Assembly (NCBI GenBank): GCA_013398615.1
Contig: VZSR01002420.1
Coordinates: 1,506,242 to 1,570,241, forward strand
Length of the DNA stretch: 64,000 bases
Reading direction: 5' to 3'
Source: Brachypodius melanocephalos
Taxonomy: Eukaryota; Chordata; Aves; Passeriformes; Pycnonotidae
Part shown: one piece after another, positions 25,457-38,500 of the stretch
Position numbering within the stretch: the first letter of the stretch is position 1
Layout: each line of letters opens with the position of its first letter
Made by a program: the position numbers and the translations under genes
Notes under the pieces: model-generated
The model's input: the letters and a program-made list of their open reading frames with translations, nothing else
What the model was told of the DNA's origin: nothing
Databases searched by the model: none

Positions 25457-28400
25457 CCATGAAATAGCTCATATTTATTAAAGTGGAACCTCCGAACTCC
25501 CATGTTACAAAATTTTGCAACTACAAGCTGCTTCACAGAAACATGATCCAAGGGAAAAAAAGTGGAGCAAATTAAAGCCATAGACTAATTGGAGCTGTGA
25601 TAGACATCTGCTGCCTCTTCCATTTAAATGGTAGGATGATGATGCTTACCTGCAAGACCCTACTTGAAGAACCTGGTTAAAATAAAAAACCCAAACCAGA
25701 AAAAGCCCCAACAAAACCCACTTGGCTAGTAGCAGGGTTTAATCTGGGCATGTGACTTGCCATGGTTTGCCATTTCTCTACTTCCCATGAAATAAGTCTT
25801 ATTTTGGATCATACACTTCCCCACTTATATTCTGGGCTCCTCCAGAAGCCCCAAGGAACAAAAGACTTCCCTGTATTTTCCCTTCTCTGCCCATTATCAA
25901 GGGTTTCTAAGCAGGGATGAAAGCCTTGACAGCTGTGCTGCAATCAGTCCAGGTGCAGGGACTCTCACAAGGTACTGGCAACAGGGATCTCCAAAGACAG
26001 CAGCCTAACTCCACACAGGCACTTCCCAGAGCAGTCCACAATGCTGTGGAAAAGAACTATGCAGCAAGATTAGTTCTGACCTTTGCCTTATGCTAGAATT
26101 GTACTATCATTCTTTTCTCCTTGTTTTACTCTTTGTAAATAGTTGATCTAATCCATGTGATTTCAATTAATTGTATGATACAGTGTCAAAAAATAAACTA
26201 CAAAGCATGAAATACGAAATTTCCATAAAAATTTTTAAGTGGATAAAGGCTTAATCAAAAAAATATCAAAAAATCCATCACACTCCTCCCTTGTAATAAC
26301 CAGTTATTCCAACAGAGGAACTATTATATAATAATTAGGTGATAATAAATGGAGTTGATCAGGAATGCTTTTGGACTCAATTGTAGGCAGCACCTTACTT
26401 TGTGTGCTGAGGTCATGAAGTGAGTCTGCACTAATTGCATATGCTGATAACCCCAAATTAAAACACTTTGTTGGAACTGGTGTTATTACAAGAAAACACT
26501 CTAGGACCTGAGGATTGAAGAACAAAAAAATCCAAAGGAACCAAATAGTACAAATGTCATGCACTTGCTTGGTCTAACAAGGAGATGTGCAATACATGGG
26601 GAAACGACCCATAGGAAAAAGAGAGGAGGAAAACAACCTGAGTTATATGCAAAATGAACACATTTCAAAAATAGGATACATCTGAAATAAAGGCAAATGT
26701 GATTCAGACAACATTTCTAGGAAAGACAAGGACATGCTAATGTCCCTGGGTAAAACATTACTTAAAAAGTACTAATACCTGGGATAGATTTTATAATCCT
26801 CCACCAATACACTAATTTTTGAACAAGAAGTCAAAATACTGTTATGCTTCTAAAAGCTAATACATGCCCCAAACATATCAGCAACATGACTATTTCAGCA
26901 GAAAATGAGTTTCTCAGCTCTAACATTGGCACGTAAATGCAAATATTTATTTTTAATTTCAGACTCCTCTGAAACCTATCTTTCAATTTGCAAGCCTGAG
27001 TGCATAAAACTGACCAGGAACCATTGAGGGCATCACTTAATTAAACATTTTGAGAAATAAATTAGCTTTTCCATGAAATAGAACTGGTAAAAAGGTAAAA
27101 AATGACTGTATTTGAAACACATTACTCCAATTTCTTCTAACTGATTTTATGCAATATTTTATGGGAATTTAAAATCTTGCAGGGATGGCACCCTTCCAAA
27201 CAAAGATGAGAGCAATCCACTATCCCCTCAAATCTGTTTGCTTAACAGTGGATCTAGTCTCAGTCAAGACTTAGCAATGGACAGAATTCCCACTTCACCT
27301 TTGTACACTCGAACAGATCATGGTGGTAGTTTTATTTTCTTCTGTAGAATGGAGATTGAAAATCTGCTCAAGCTTTGCCTGTTAACTTCCAAACATAATT
27401 TCTTTCAAACAGGCATTTGATTCATTCTGAAATAGCAGCTTGATTGTTAGGAAGTTTTGTCCTGGCTGTTTGGGTGGAAGTGGGTTCTGGCCAGACATGC
27501 CCAAGAGACATGAGCTCTGAGAGCCTGGATAATCCTTTGGAAGAGCTGTGAGTAGGTATCAAGTCTGTGAAAACTGTGGGGTAGAAGACCTGAATCCCAG
27601 GGCAACATGGGAGACAAAGAACTGCTGTAAAAGGTCCAATTCCACCAAAGTAATGTGTGGGGCAAGGGCCTGATCCCAAACTCTGGTCATGTTGCTAGAA
27701 GCAGGTGTCTGAAGAGCCCTGCAGCTTGAAAGAGAAAGTCTTGTCTTGTAGACCTAAAATAGCTCTGTGTGATTTTCTCTTGTTTCTTTCCATCTGCTGG
27801 TACAATGGCAGCTAACAAATGTTGTTTTAATGCTCTACAATAGGAAAATATGTTTATTCTTCTAACTTTGCCTATCTCTAGAGTAATTTCTGAGTGGCTG
27901 ACACACGGAGGCTGACAAAGGGCTGGTGATTTGGAGTAAACCTACCCTACAGTATGCACCAGACCAAACCCGGCTCCAGAGCTGGAAAGGTCTTCCACTA
28001 CCTTGTCCAGCTAAGAGCTGGCAACACAGCACCTCTGTTTGGGAAAAGAGATTTCCCCATGAAAAATATAAACCAGTTTATCCTTCACATGGAAGGAGGT
28101 AGCAAGGTCTATGCCCAAATCCCAAGTGGCTCCTACCCATGAGGCTGAAACAATCAGCAGTATTCTTGCTCAGGGGATAACAGCAGCATGTATGTCATGA
28201 ATGCAGGAAGCACAACACTGCTACGTTGGAAACTCCTTCCTGAATTTGTATGTGGTGCAGGTTTTGGTGATTGGTATTATGCAGAAGAAAGTGAAAACAA
28301 CAGAGCAAGAACAGAATCCATTCAGTCATTACCAAGCATATAGAGAATCTGGAAGGAGTCGACTTAAACCCAATTATAAAATATATCAAATCTAACAAGG

Positions 28401-28516
28401 GCACTTGACTGAGGATTTCCCACAGAGAGTAAAACATCAAGATATACTTGTTCCCTTTTTTTTCTTTTCCCTGTACCATGAAAGGAGGAAGCTTGTTCTT
28501 TTTTTCCTTTAATCTC

Positions 28517-28649
28517 AAGAGGTGGCTCAGGAAGAAATGTGGATGCCTCATCCCTAGAAGTGTTCAAGGCCACATTGGATGAGGCTCTGAGCAATATCTT
28601 CTAGTGGAAGATGTCCCTGCCCATGGCAGGGAGGCTGGAACCAGATGAT
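28517..28649 (+). mobile_element. CR1 LINE tail, interrupted (outer element of a nest)
   Basis: A CR1 3' segment with GATGCCTCATCCCTAGAAGT, AAGGCCACATTGGATGAGGC, TGTCCCTGCCCATGGCAGGG and GGCTGGAACCAGATGAT. The expected continuation CTTTAAGGTCCCTTCCA is missing here and reappears at 28969-28983, then after the LTR at 29413. The CR1 at 28650-28968 therefore interrupts it. Confidence 0.75.
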
Positions 28650-28968
28650 TGCCCTCTACAGCTCCTTGAAAGGAAGTTGGAGCTGAGGAAGTCTCTTCTC
28701 CCAAGCAACCAGCAACAGGACAAGAGGAAATGGCCTCAGGCTGCACCGGGGGAGGTTCAGCCTGGACATTAGGAAAAATTGTTTTACAGAAAGGGTTGCC
28801 AGGCATTGGAACAGGTTGCCCAGGGTGGTGGTGAAGTCACCATCCCTGGAGGTGTTGAAGAAATGACTGGATGTGGCACTCAATGCTGTGGTGCAGGACA
28901 AGGTGGTGATCAGTCAACGGTTGGAGTCAATGACCTTGGTGGTCTTTTCCAGCCTAAATGATTCTGTC
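28650..28968 (+). mobile_element. CR1 LINE 3' end inserted into another CR1
   Basis: This belongs to a different CR1 subtype from its host. Diagnostic segments are GCCCTCTACAGCTCCTTGAA, CAACAGGACAAGAGGAAATG, GCATTGGAACAGGTTGCCCA, CACCATCCCTGGAGGTGTTG and the tail AGCCTAAATGATTCTGTC. It ends immediately before the resumed host sequence ATCTTTAAGGTCCC. Confidence 0.78.
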
Positions 28969-28983
28969 ATCTTTAAGGTCCCT

Positions 28984-29412
28984 TGATGCCCTGAGAGGCT
29001 GCCTAGAACAGAGGCTAGACAGTGTTAAAGGAATAAAGTAGGTATTTATTAAAAGGCCTTCAAAGGATACACCTTGGGCAGTACAAGAGCCTGGCTGGGG
29101 CTACACCCAAGATGAGTCACACGTTTTCACACTTTTATAAGTTTTAGTCCATTTACACATTGGGGTTAATTGTCCAATTACAGCTTCGGGTTATGAAGTT
29201 CCATCCTCCCAGTCTGCTCTCCTCAATTCACTGTTGTTTACACTTTTTGGGCCTGAAACTGGAAAGGTGTCCTTGGTTCTTGGGCTGAAGAAGGATTGTT
29301 CTGTCCAACTAAACTGTGAGGAGAACTTGCTAACACTTTATATGAAGTTCAGAGTTGTGTACTAATGCAGTACAGAATCTGGATAATACAAAAGCTAAAA
29401 CTTAAGGCATCA
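28984..29412 (-). mobile_element. Solo LTR of an avian endogenous retrovirus
   Basis: A 429-bp block bounded by TGATGCC and GGCATCA, i.e. TG...CA ends with 7-bp inverted termini. Read on the minus strand it has a TATA-like TTATAAAA (near 29133-29140), an AATAAA signal (29045-29050) about 60 bases before its 3' end, and no internal viral sequence next to it. It sits inside the resumed CR1 tail GGTCCCT/CCTTCC, with CCT repeated at both junctions as a possible short target duplication. The retroviral class cannot be assigned from the sequence alone. Confidence 0.7.
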
Positions 29413-31333
29413 CCTTCCATGTTTTATAAAGAAGTGGCTTAATTGTTTAAGTAAATTCTAAGTCACCAAAACCAGGCTTCAAATTGCTTACGGTAGGTTG
29501 TGAAGTCAATAGTGATATGGGAGTATTCTACCAGATAAAGTGAAGATTCAAAAAACTGCCAAATAAACCACTGAAGAGGCTAATCATCTTAAGATGTTCC
29601 TTTTGTAGTTGTCCTACATTAAACTGTATCTCAGTGTTTTCCTCTCTAATTTCTCCCTTAGATGGTAATTCAGGGAAATGCAATTGTCTGTGACAAACTG
29701 GGTGTAACCCCACCCCCTGGCTGATGCGGGAATACCAAGAGCAGCAACATCGACTCCATAAATCTGAGTCACTCTTCACCTCCTAATCTATGGGTTAGCC
29801 AAAAAGACCACTGTCAGCAAAAACTGCTCAGTCCCTAAGAGCTTGTAAGAGAAATGTTACACTGGTGTATTTCTTACTACAGCCTTTAAAGCCTGGGAGG
29901 TCCCAACAGAAGCTGAAGACTTGACCAGGATTTAATACATTCTGCATTTCTCTCATATAAAAGGTATTTAAGGCACAAATATTCTAATATAACAGGCAGT
30001 AATAGAACTATTTCAACACAGCCTGCCAGTGCTGAACTCCAGACTGACAATCCAGAACCCTCGTGTCTCTGAAGTACTTGACAAAGCATTAAATTATAAA
30101 GCGCTTTCTTTATAAAAATAGTTACACAAATGTATATGCACCAAGAAAAATAGTCACATCTTAGCATTCATTAGGCTGCAAAGTTTTGTTACCAAAACAC
30201 CCCACTCAAACCAGTTAACCAGCAGCAGTGGGAATTACACCAATAACCAAGGGCTTTGTATTTGGGAGTCTGAGGAAAAAAATCTTGAAACTGGTGCTGT
30301 GGTCAGCCTTTGTACTTGGGAAACACTTTTTGCCCCATTAACATGGAAGGCTTGCAAATCAGTGATTCAAATTCTTCTGCAAATTAAAGTGTGGAGGCAT
30401 GAACAGGAGTGAACTAATGACATGTTTTATGAGGGAGATCCTAGTCAGCTCAAGTCTTTCAGGTACAAGCTTGAGCTCAAATTCACAGTTGAGTGTCCAA
30501 CCAAGACAACTGATTTCAGATAGGTTTGACAGGGATCTCAGAAGTTACTAAACTTGCAAGCATTCCCACCAGCACTTCTTGCATGACTCGGGCATAATGA
30601 AAAAAATAAGTCTTGTCCTTAAAATCAGTCTTGTCCTGACTTTCATGTCTTGATCCTAAAAATTGGTCTGTTAGAAGTTCAAAGCCTTTTCATCATTCAC
30701 TTAACCTGATCCCAGTGGGAAGAATTCAGCCCTTTTACTTTCTCTTAAACTTCGATTCTGGCAGGTAGACAAATCATAATTAGCAGAACATACATTTTTA
30801 TTTTACTCCCTCCAACTTTAACACTACCTATGTGTGTACACTGTCTACTTGTCTGGCAGAAGAATCTATCACTGAGGCAATGTAAGCAAGTTCAAGTGGT
30901 CTTGCTTAATGCAGAAAGCTGGCTCAGTTTACACAATTTGTTTAACAGTGTATCTTGTAATTTTGAGTACAATGTATTGTCAGGAAAAAATAAAAGCTTT
31001 AAATGTCATATTTTATAAAGCTATGTCAGGTACAGTAAAGTACAGAAATGTTCTTATGATGTTAATGAAGTGACACATGTGAATAAATTGGTATTAACAT
31101 GGATTTGTACCTTTTAAAAATTACAGCACCTAAAAGCTTTAAGGCATCATTTCTTTTGACTTATTCCATAGCCATTAAATTGAAAATCAGAGCAGAGATA
31201 ATTAGATAGTGTGGTTAGAGACCAAACAGAGATGTTTCATGTACATGACACTTTGTAGACAGGCCTTTTCAATTGTTCTTTGGCTTACTACTAAAGGTGA
31301 ATCTACCTTCTTGGAAGTTAACCCTGCTGGCCT

Positions 31334-31364
31334 ACACACACACACACACAAAAAAAAAAAAAAA
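31334..31364. repeat. CA repeat plus poly(A)
   Basis: About eight CA units directly followed by a run of A (to 31364), located 35 bases downstream of the exon 5 donor in transcript direction. On the transcript it reads as poly(U) then (UG)n. Confidence 0.95.
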
Positions 31365-31398
31365 TCAGAAATTCAATATTATTAAATGAAATATGTAC

Positions 31399-31632
31399 CT
31401 GAGAGCTTCATGAGGAGCTCAGATGCTGCCTTGACTGACATGTCCTGCCTCATCACATTTGCCTGTGGTTCTTGTGGCTTGAGTTTCTCTTCAGGGACGT
31501 TAGAAGCTGAGGCTTCAGATTCTTGGCTGAACACATAGCTGGGCTGAGACACGGCTGAATTTCCAGCTTCTTCATCCTTAGGCTCCTCTTTCACTTTAAA
31601 ATTAGGAGTCAAGGGTTCTTTTTGATTTGCAG
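31399..31632 (-). CDS. ZNF827: ZNF827 exon 5: SUMO-type motif and repeat motif 2
   Basis: This 234-nt, symmetric phase 1-1 exon lies between acceptor TTGACAG (31633-31639) and donor CTCTCAG/GTACAT, so skipping it would keep the frame. The peptide begins (A)ANQKEPLTPNFKVKEEPKDE, carries the sumoylation-type core VKEEP, has a Ser/Glu-rich stretch (SYVFSQESEAS), and ends RQDMSVKAASELLMKLS. That final motif repeats the ends of exons 4 and 6. The match to human exon sequence is clear from AANQKEP, FKVKEEPK, YVFS and VKAASELLMKLS. There is no zinc finger. An upstream CA-repeat plus poly(A) lies about 50 bases downstream of the donor in transcript direction (31334-31364). Confidence 0.96.
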
Positions 31633-33432
31633 CTGTCAAGACAAAGAAAGAAGTGAGACTTACTGTAATATAGAATCCTGGAGCAGCTAGTAACAGGAAG
31701 AAATCATAACCTGAGAAATGCTAGAACAGGTAGTGGAAGCAGACACATCAAACTCTGCTCAAAGATGCTTCAAGGGACAAACAAACTTCTGCACCTTTTC
31801 TAGAAAGGGGCAGTTTTGAAACACAACAACTGCATGTACCAAAGCTCTCACTTTTTCCCCTAATCCTCCTAAAAGCTCTTCCCTGGTCACTGGTTTGTAG
31901 GTTTTCTACAGGCTTGATGGAAGTTTAAAACATCATTTCACATACAGGCAAATTTGGCAAAGCCCACGTATATGACATACTAAGGTTTTAAAGAATGGAA
32001 GAGAAGAAAGAGATGAAGTGTAGGAAGATAGAAAATGTAAGAGTGAATAAAAGGGAAAAGATAGCGAATTCTTAGGTCCTAAAAGTTGCTACATGAAGAA
32101 GAGAACTAAGGGATTTTCAGAAGACAGCTCTGCACTGTCCCAGGCTCTTTAGCCATAAAAAGAAAGAGAGTAAGTTTAAAATATTCCTTTCAAATACTCC
32201 TCCTAAGCAGCTGTACAGGCTCAGGGGAAGGTAAGGAGACTTTGGGGAGCTGCTCGAGATCTACACACCGAGCAATGCCGTTCTTGAAGGGTCTTTCTGA
32301 TACCCCTTGACAGCGGCAGAACGTTTGCACGATGTTTGGTTAAAAGGATAGAACCAGAACAGCTCTTACACAAGACTTCTAAGCCCAGCTAACATAAATT
32401 CATGGGCAGAGGCATGACAAGCAGAAAGCTAAAGAAGTTGCACTATTTTTCAGATAAATCTTGTAATTTGTTTTTATGTTTAACTATGAAGAGATACTTC
32501 TTTCCCTGTCTCTTCATGACCTTTTAAATATCACTTTAAATTCCCAGTAACACACAGCAGATGACTTGTTGAGTGCCTTTAACTTTGGCAAGTTTACATT
32601 TTTTCCACCTTTCTAAACTTCTGTCTCCACAAACACAAAAGACAAAGCACTGCCCTGACAAAATCTGGCAACATTTACCTGCTTAAACCCCTTGGTCTAC
32701 TTTCTCCTCCAACTCACAGCTTCTTATCTACTCTCAGTCTCCTCAATTTTTTGGCTTATTTCCTCAGATATTCTCCTTCTCAGCAACCCCCCAAAATTCC
32801 TAGAGAACTTGAATTCCTGCATCCTACCATGAAGTGCTCACTATCTCCCAGACACCTGAACTATAAAATATGAGGTACAATTACCATCTTTATCAGAATT
32901 AGACACTTATATTTGCTACTTTGAGCCTCTGTTCATTTCCACACAGTTCAATTTTTTTATGTTTGTCTTTGGGGGTGTGCTAATGATTTTTAAAGCTACT
33001 GCATTACCTTGTAACACAACACATCTTTTCCATTTATATTTCAGAGTTGTTTGATTTTCCTCCTTGTTGGTTGGCGAGCCATTACCAAAGAACAGGATCA
33101 AGGCAAGTGGTATAAAGAGTGCATACATAAGCAACATGCACATACACATAAGTTCTATTCACCTCAGAAATTATATTACCTAATATCTGGAATTTTTAAC
33201 ATGACCTATAGACACTTTTAACAGTACTAGGAATTGCTTTTGCATTTTTTATTTTTCTAAAGAAGAGCAAAAGCAGAAATATGAAACATTAAAACATGCT
33301 TTAACCCATAAAAATAGAAGTTAGCATGCTCAAGCCAATCTTTACTATGGTACTAACAAAAAAATTCCATCTATCTTCTTTATCCTGGCTTCAGTCTATT
33401 CTGAGGTTTGACCTGGGGTGATGAATGGTCAC

Positions 33433-33455
33433 AAAAAAAAAAAAAAAATAAAAAA
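33433..33455. repeat. Poly(A)-rich tract
   Basis: A16, one T, then A6 in intron 4. Confidence 0.9.
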
Positions 33456-34264
33456 AGAGACCCGAACTTTCTCTGCTGAATTACCTTCTGCTGTCCTTTG
33501 CTTTTAAAACATGCCACTCCAGCTGCTATGCTGATATGAAAAATACCTCCAGCAGGACCTGAGTGCAGCCAAGAGAGAGCAGTCTGCCTGAACTTTCAGA
33601 GAACATTGGGGAAGAAAAGGTCTTTTGAATTTATTCATTTCAAAAAGATATTCATTCAAATTTGTCCCAGAAAATAAAGGAAGCATGAGTCCGAGTGAAG
33701 AGGTAAAGATGACCCACTGAGAACAACCATTAACCTGTGGACCCAGCCTTGTCTCTGCCAGGAACCAGGGCAGAAAATGACCAAGGTAGAGCAAGCACTA
33801 CAGGCTGGGTGAGCCTACACTTTTACACCATTTAAAATAGAGGTGATATTAAACTTCCATAGATCAGGGTAAGTTTGCAACCATATACCATGGCAAAAAC
33901 ATCCATTAAAAAAACAGAATGTAACAGAATTAATATAATATCACAGTCTTAAACTAGGAACTTATTACAAGAGTTAGGTGCTATAGTATGCAGTGGCAAA
34001 CGCTTATTGCATTATACTACACAAGAAAAAGGATCAAAAGGAATGCTTTTGGAAGAAATTAGCTTTTTTAAAAAACCCTCTTATCACCAAGTCAAAAGTC
34101 AGCAGCCAATTTGACCCAGTCCAAGGGCAAGTGTAAGGTGGTGTCTCTATGCTCTTCATCCCAGGGTATCCTCAAACCCTACTAAGATGAAAACAAGTTC
34201 TGACAGCACAGAGGACAAAAAAATTCAAGGTAGATCACATCAGAGCATAAATAGTTTAGTGATA

Positions 34265-34730
34265 GTCCAGATCTTGGCCCCTCAATTTAGAAAGAACATT
34301 GAGGTGCTGGAGTGAGTCCAGAGAAGGGCAACAGAGCCGGTGGAGGGTCTGGAGGACAAAATTAATTAGAAGTGGCTGAGGAAGCTGGGGGTGTTTAGCC
34401 TGGAGAAAAGGAGGTTCAGGGGTCACTATCAGTCAACAATTCCCTGAAAGGAGGCTGTAGCCACGTGGAGATCAGTCTCTTGCCCCACACAGCCAGCAAC
34501 AGGATGAGAGGAAATAGTCCCAAGGGAACCAATGGAAGTTTAAGTTGGACATCAGGAAGAATTTCTTTCAGAAAGAGTGATTAGACATTGGAATGGGCTG
34601 CCCAGGGAGGGGTTTAAGGAAAGACTGGATGCGACACTCAACACTGTGGTGTGGTTCGTAAGGGGGTGCTTGTCATGGATTGGACTCTGTCTCAAAGATC
34701 TTTTCCAACCTGATTGATCCCATGAAGTGA
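34265..34730 (+). mobile_element. CR1 LINE, 3' end
   Basis: Contains GGTGCTGGAGTGAGTCCAGA, GTGTTTAGCCTGGAGAAAAG, CAGCAACAGGATGAGAGGAA, GTTGGACATCAGGAAGAATT, CATTGGAATGGGCTGCCCAG and the terminal AAGATCTTTTCCAACCTGAT. It is of the same general subtype as the inner CR1 at 28650. It is 5'-truncated and has no coding capacity. Confidence 0.82.
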
Positions 34731-35490
34731 TAGATCCAGAATGAATCACATTTCCCTCCTTTCCTCTGTACACTTTCTCCTTTCTGTCCCTACCCCACAT
34801 GCATCCTCCTGCAGGGACAGCACGTGCTGCTAGGAGCCACTGCCTCCTCACACTTCTGAGCCACCATCCAGGGTAACAAAGATAAACAAAACCAGTTGAT
34901 AACAAATCTACCCGGTCAGCATCAGACATAATCTAAATGAGCTCTTCATGAGGTATGTATGCTCTGTGTGTTTACAATACTTCACCAATGAGAAAAATAA
35001 AACATAGTCAGGGTCCTCCAGCCCAGAGGAAGCCCTGAAGGTGTGCCTTTGGCAGTATTACATGAAGCAAAAGAACTCCAGACTGTTATTCTTACCTATG
35101 TCACTGATTCTGCCTACTCTAGCTGCTTTGTTTTGGACAGAAGAGGGAACTATAAATTAGGAAAGAAGTAGAGTCTTATTTCTTTAATTAACTGGCAGCA
35201 CATTCCTTGAACTGATGATGTTTTCTAAAAACCAAACACTTAAATTATAGATAAATCACAAAATTAAAAGAGTTACTTGCCTCATTTTTCTTCCCCCAGA
35301 AAATAAAAACAAAATCTGACAACTACTGGGTCAGTTCTGAGCCAATTGCTACAATTAAGAGGGTTTTTACTCTTTTTTGAAATATGCTAAAGCAGATTCT
35401 ATGTGAATGAAGCCTAAAACAGAAGGACAAATAAAAAAGGGCAGGTTGTCTCATTTATCAGATTCATACATTAAAGCTAGAGAGGAAGAA

Positions 35491-35560
35491 CCACCCCCCC
35501 TCCAAAAAAAAAAAACAACACAAAAACCAACCACCAAAAACAAAACCAAAAAAACCCTAA
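35491..35560. repeat. C-run and CA/A-rich simple sequence
   Basis: CCACCCCCCCTCC followed by a long A-run interspersed with CAAC/CCAAA units. Low complexity. Confidence 0.9.
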
Positions 35561-38500
35561 ACAACAGAAATCCTCACCACTCTTGTTTCTGTCCCATCTT
35601 GGATCCACAACTATGGACAAAATTGCTAACACATGGGGAACAGCAAGGGTGATGCATCCACTAGTCATTTTAGGGAAAAGAATAAACAGATGTAAAAAAA
35701 AAAAAAAGTTGCAAATAAGGGAAATAAGAGTTCTCTATGACCAGTTTTTAAAAATCCCATGACGAGGAATCCTTAAAAAAATTAGAACTAGACAAGTATT
35801 AAAAAGAATATGTTGAAGATTATTAAAGTATATTTGAACGACAAAATTATTATACTCCAGAAACAAGAGTATCTTCTAGCTACATACAAAAATAGATACA
35901 CACACATATCCTAATTTGTATTTAATTTACATTCATTCTGAACAGCAGTGAGAACAGAATGAAGGATGTGTTGTCTGCAGACTGAATAAAAAAACCCCCA
36001 GCAATTTAATTTTGAAATGCACGGCGAAGAAACAAAACAAACCCACGTAGCAAATGAAACCAACAGGCAGGAATCTCTCAAGCACAGTGGATAATGCTCC
36101 ATTTGTTCCATTCCATATCCAGAAAAAACACAGATCAAAGAATATTCCAGACTGCTGATTTTTATCTTCCTGGCAACTGGAACCATTTGAGCCATTTGGC
36201 AAAAGTAGATGATGAAAGTTGTAACACTTTCCTGAAACTGCCAAATGCCACAAGAAAAGCTTTGGGCATCTGCTACTAATCTGAAACACTCTGGTAGAAG
36301 CTGCTAACTCCATCAGTCCACTTAAGAGGATTTCTAAATGCTCGAAATGTTTATAACTGAAAGAGGCAAAATGGGCTGATTACTTCCAAGCCCAGCTCAA
36401 TGTCACAAGTCACAATCAGCAAGAAGTTGGTGACTGCTCCATCTGTCTGAGAGAAAACCATGAAGAAAAACCCAGAATCCACAACAAAAATTCTGCCACA
36501 AAAAAAAGGCCATGAGCAAAAGCATCCATAGAGTCTGGGTGGAAAGGAACTATGATGAACCTTCCATCTCAGACAGTAAGTCTGAGCTGTGGTGGTTAAA
36601 AGGAACAAAGGGCCTCTGACTGAACCAAGGGCCAGTTCTGCAGTATTTGGAGGACACAGTCCCATGACAGTGGGTGTCACATCACCCTGAAGGCAGCTGT
36701 GGTCGACAAAGGGGGTATCTTGGGTCATCTACTATTTTATTATCTAGCGATGGAAATGTCCAGGTAGGAATTGGCATTCTGCAATAGAGACCATGGCTTA
36801 TATTTGATGACATTCAAGAATTGGGAAAGGGGCACAAACACTGCAGAAGCAACCCCCAGTGAGCTAATTGCTTCACAAGAAAAATCTACGGAATTGAAAC
36901 CTGTTGGAGAATCTCCAGACCAAAATCCAATTGGGCTGATAAATTATGTTCATCTTATTAAACACAGAGGCTGCATACACTGTAAGTGGCCCGAAAGGAG
37001 AAATATGTTCTTCTGGCAGGACAGTCTAGCTGGTCTATCATTTCCTTTTAGTTCCTCTTGCCCTGGAGTATTAGTATGTCCCAGAGCACTTCATGCTACC
37101 TAAGCTGTCTAGGAATTCTCAGTCAATTACACCTGAATTTTAAAGCCTCCTACCCTGCCCTTGGCCAATTAAACTAACCTACAGGGCTATAAGGGACACA
37201 GTGGGAATTATCAATGAAAAAGCTGCTCATGACTCAAGGGTGCTCAGCATTACAACCTTTCTTTCTATCAAAGCAGTGCAATGGCAGAATAGACAATCAC
37301 AAATATGATGATGCCATGATTTGACCACCCTGGGCTTCAGGACACCACTTAAAATATGAGATCTTCCAAACCATATTGCTTAGGTACAGTAAAAACTGCA
37401 AGTGTAGGCTGAGAAAGGCCTGCTAACTAAACTGGTCTTTAGAGCTGCTCTGTGTTTAGAAAGCTGGAGTCAAGCACAATGAGACAGGAGAATGACAGGA
37501 GAATGTACAGGAGAATGACCAGTCTTTGCTACTGTGCCCTCAAAATTTCACCATGTTGTAGTCCAAGTGGAATGGAGGAATCAGGCAAATTGCTAAGGCA
37601 GGTGCAGAACCACACATCACTCCTGACACCCCAAGATGTCTGTCATGCAGCCAAAGTCCCACAGGCTAAACAAGGCTGTAGCATCTGCCAAAATCATTTC
37701 TTCCTTTCCAGGTAAAAACCAAAACAGCAGCAGAACAGGTAGGATTGTGAGGAAGCTCGAGAAAAGAGAGAGGACCAGTGAAAGGAGCAAGGAAAAATTT
37801 GTTGCTGATAAGAAAGAATTGCTTGCAATATAGGAATGTCTTCTTTCTACAGAGGAGCAAAATCAGAGGACCAAACCACCACTAAACCGACCTTTATATT
37901 TGTTTAACAAAACAAAAACCTAAACAAACAATCAGAGATGATTGAACTAACAGTGTTTTCAAATCCCATTCTGGATGGACGTGAGAGAAAGGCTCATGAG
38001 CTCGGACTTCTGCCCAGAGTAATGGTGTATTCAGGGAAGCAAAAAAGCCATCAGCCTAGTCCAGTCATACACTCCAAATGTAAGAATTTGTGTAGACATT
38101 AAAACTAAATTATAAGCGCACACCTGGTTCAGGATCATATTGCTGGCTTCTTTTAAGTTGTATTGGACTGAGTATACAAAAAAAGGAGTTTGTTATTCTG
38201 CATTTTAAATTGCTGAATTGGAACAGAGATTACACTGCTTTATCTTGCTAAATTCTACACATTCCTTCAAGATGCAAAACACGATGGGTGTGATTTTAAG
38301 GATGCTGGCAAATTGTGGATGCAAGACTAGAAATTGCTGAAAAGAGATTATAAGGGTGATGATGTATCAGTAGCAAAGATTAGAACAAGATTTTATTTGC
38401 CCAAGTTTTAAGTAGATAATGCTCTTGCACATCATAATTTTACTTCAAACTAAAGGTCTATATGGAAACTAGGAAAATGTGAATCTGGAGAGACTTCAAA

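Larger units (their letters stand above)
19845..31398 (-). other. ZNF827 intron 5
   Basis: An 11.6-kb intron containing two head-to-tail CR1 3' ends (23385-24747) and the nested CR1/CR1/LTR composite (28517-29425), plus A tracts at 21385-21407 and 25441-25456 and a CA microsatellite at 31334-31350. The rest shows no recognisable element. Confidence 0.85.

Noticed and set aside
36351..36728. 125-codon minus frame in intron 4
   Set aside because: No recognisable protein features, and it opposes several equally long frames; probably chance or an old unrecognised repeat.
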